Source of the DNA: Desulfobacula sp.
GTDB taxonomy: Bacteria; Desulfobacterota; Desulfobacteria; Desulfobacterales; Desulfobacteraceae
Assembly (NCBI GenBank): GCA_018702715.1
Contig: JABIYQ010000040.1
Span: 1-6,699, forward strand
Reading direction: 5' to 3'
DNA length: 6,699 nucleotides
A program made the position numbers and the translations under genes. The notes below the pieces were generated by a model. That model worked only from the letters and a program-made list of their open reading frames with translations, was not told the origin of the DNA and ran no database searches. Shown piece after piece: positions 5,822 to 6,699 of the stretch (the stretch's first letter is position 1; each line of letters starts with the position of its first letter).

Positions 5822-5827
5822 ACCTCC
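5822..5827 (-). promoter_or_regulatory. Ribosome binding site deciding the start of the chimera
   Basis: Read on the minus strand this is GGAGGT, four bases before the ATG at 5817-5815. It is the only strong Shine-Dalgarno near the 5' end and favours this ATG over the TTG at 5853. The spacing is slightly short but acceptable. Confidence 0.7.
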
Positions 5828-5857
5828 ATTCCTATTTTTTGTAGAAATATCAAGTAG

Positions 5858-5886
5858 ATAATCGCCTAAGACCATTCAAAGGTCAA
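5858..5886 (-). promoter_or_regulatory. Candidate sigma70 promoter of the chimeric gene
   Basis: On the minus strand TTGACC (5881-5886, 5 of 6) and GATTAT (5858-5863, 4 of 6) are separated by exactly 17 bases. The transcript would start about 30-35 bases before the ATG at 5817. It would originally have driven the intact recombinase and now drives the transposase part. Confidence 0.4.
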
Positions 5887-6269
5887 TTATGATTTTGTTA
5901 CGTCAAGTTGGAGATTGAGTAGAATGAAAAAACAGGTTTTTATTAAATAAAAAAAAATAAGCAGTTCCATTCTGATGGGGTGTGGACTATTATTAATAAT
6001 CTTTGGCCTTCTGTATCATAGCCAGATACGATATCTTGTGTCAAAAAAAATCTAATCCACCATTTAGATAATCAACTTTCAATAAAAAAATATTCATTTT
6101 TGACCTGATTTTAAAAGAATTTCACGAGCACAATACTGGCTATTGTCAACGCTTTCCAGGGTTTTAAAAAATCCCCAGACTTTCCCTGTTACTCCGGGTC
6201 TTTCACAGCACATTCAACACAATATTTTGATTCAAATTGGATATTTTTCCCCATGCTATGGTCTGTCAG
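5887..6269. other. Divergent intergenic region with a possible decayed small membrane peptide
   Basis: No intact gene was found. On the plus strand an ATG at 5924 opens a frame that reads eight codons, hits TAA (5948-5950), then stays open to TAA 6053-6055. The later part encodes a hydrophobic stretch, MGCGLLLIIFGLLYHS, from an ATG at 5975. It could be a broken small membrane protein or chance in AT-rich DNA, since no convincing ribosome site precedes either ATG. A minus-strand frame from about 6380 to 6189 overlaps the promoter and start of the rightward recombinase and looks like a shadow. I see no tRNA or attachment-site repeat. Confidence 0.2.
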
Positions 6270-6298
6270 TTGAAAAAAATTATCATGCTTTGTAAAAT
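6270..6298 (+). promoter_or_regulatory. Sigma70-like promoter of the rightward recombinase
   Basis: TTGAAA (6270-6275, 5 of 6) and TAAAAT (6293-6298, 5 of 6) are separated by exactly 17 bases. This is the best promoter match in the window. It would start a transcript near 6305, giving a leader of about 50 bases before the ATG at 6355. The neighbouring TTGACG at 6300-6305 has no good partner. Confidence 0.55.
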
Positions 6299-6341
6299 AT
6301 TTGACGAAGGTCTCTTTCCAGGCGAAACTCAATTTTTTACC

Positions 6342-6350
6342 AAAGGAGAG
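6342..6350 (+). promoter_or_regulatory. Strong ribosome binding site of the rightward recombinase
   Basis: AAAGGAGAG, with the GGAG core six bases before the ATG at 6355. It fixes the start of the frameshifted recombinase and shows that the first frame is the genuine translation entry. Confidence 0.8.
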
Positions 6351-6354
6351 CATC

Positions 6355-6699
6355 ATGAAAACATCAAACGCAATCGACACTTTTCTTGATTATCAAAAAG
6401 TGAATTCAAAAAAAACACCATTCGAAATTATTTTTATTTCCTGACACGTTTCAAAGAAGACTATGGGAATTTTGAAGTATCAAAAATTAAATCCGAAGAT
6501 GTTATGATTTTTTTGACCAAGGTTACCGATGGTCAAAAGCAATCAACGAAAAAACTCAAATTTTCTCTGCTCAGGTCATTCTTCAATTTTATCAAAGATT
6601 CATTTGATTCATCTTTTGCAAATCCATGTGATACCCCAATTTTGAAGAAAACATTCAAAACGGCAAAGGGAAAGTCATGGACAATTCTTGACAGGGATG
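6355..6699 (+). pseudogene. Second tyrosine recombinase, frameshifted at an A8 run and cut by the window edge
   Basis: From the ATG the first frame gives MKTSNAIDTFLDYQKVNSKK, a typical start of a phage-type integrase core-binding domain, then reads off into TPFEIIFIS and stops at TGA 6439-6441. From the A run onward the -1 frame is open to the window end. It continues the same domain: NTIRNYFYFLTRFKEDYG, SEDVMIFLTKV, STKKLKFSLLRSFFNFIK, NPCDTPILKKTF, ending near SWTILDRD. That frame has its own stop at 6387-6389 and no useful start, so one gene is split. One extra A in the run (6408-6415) would restore it. The catalytic domain, if present, lies beyond the right edge. It is divergent from the chimera and may be its former partner. 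A sequencing error, a true deletion, or slippage at the A run all remain possible. Confidence 0.75.
6408..6415 (+). other. A8 homopolymer at the recombinase frame break
   Basis: Eight consecutive A residues lie exactly where the coding frame switches by -1, after codon 18 or so. Such runs are hot spots for indels and for transcriptional or ribosomal slippage (A-AAA-AAA type). No obvious downstream stem-loop is apparent, so a simple deletion is the favoured reading. Confidence 0.6.

Noticed and set aside
5818..5853. An upstream TTG start for the chimera
   Set aside because: The added 12 residues overlap the GGAGGT that serves the ATG at 5817, and no ribosome site precedes the TTG.
6189..6380. 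A 63-codon minus-strand frame with two cysteines near its end
   Set aside because: It covers the promoter, Shine-Dalgarno and first codons of the rightward recombinase on the opposite strand, begins at a weak GTG with no ribosome site, and resembles no family I know.

Overview
The window is AT-rich, about two-thirds A+T by eye. Its gene content suits an accessory or decaying stretch of a Gram-negative chromosome. The substrate-binding protein type, the IS1634-type transposase and the integrase resemble proteins I associate with Desulfobacterales (Desulfobacterota). This taxonomic guess comes from recalled family resemblance, not from a search.

Layout, left to right. At 1-83 (minus) is the start of a small membrane protein with a DUF2784-like N-terminus, running off the left edge; its ribosome binding site lies in one arm of an inverted repeat. 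From about 130 to 515 there is no intact gene, only a minus-strand reading frame interrupted by a TAG. From 515 to 2521 (minus) is a two-gene sensing unit. It starts with a periplasmic family-3-like solute-binding protein (1667-2521). A membrane sensor follows 13 bp downstream (TM, periplasmic domain, TM, HAMP). The sensor frame is broken near 814-830, continues in another frame into a PAS domain (515-778), and then ends with no kinase domain. The output half is lost, so the unit is probably dead or signals only through its remaining pieces.

From about 2790 to 3360 there is an IS200-type single-strand transposon. Its 141-aa HUH/Y1 transposase is on the minus strand, with one hairpin outside the gene start and four small hairpins in a row beyond the gene end. 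From about 3390 to 5817 is a long in-frame chimera on the minus strand. The first ~219 residues are the N-terminal part of a tyrosine recombinase. The remaining ~560 residues are an IS1634-family DDE transposase lacking its usual N-terminus but keeping all three acidic residues.

From 5854 to 6354 is a divergent intergenic region with candidate promoters for both sides. From 6355 to the right edge (plus) is the start of a second tyrosine recombinase, with a strong Shine-Dalgarno and a good sigma70-like promoter. It is put out of frame after about 20 codons at a run of eight A residues.

Overall this is an island of mobile DNA in decay: two recombinases, two insertion sequences, one chimera, two frameshifts and a truncated sensor. 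I see no CRISPR array, tRNA, rRNA or clear defence system. The most unusual object is the recombinase-transposase chimera.
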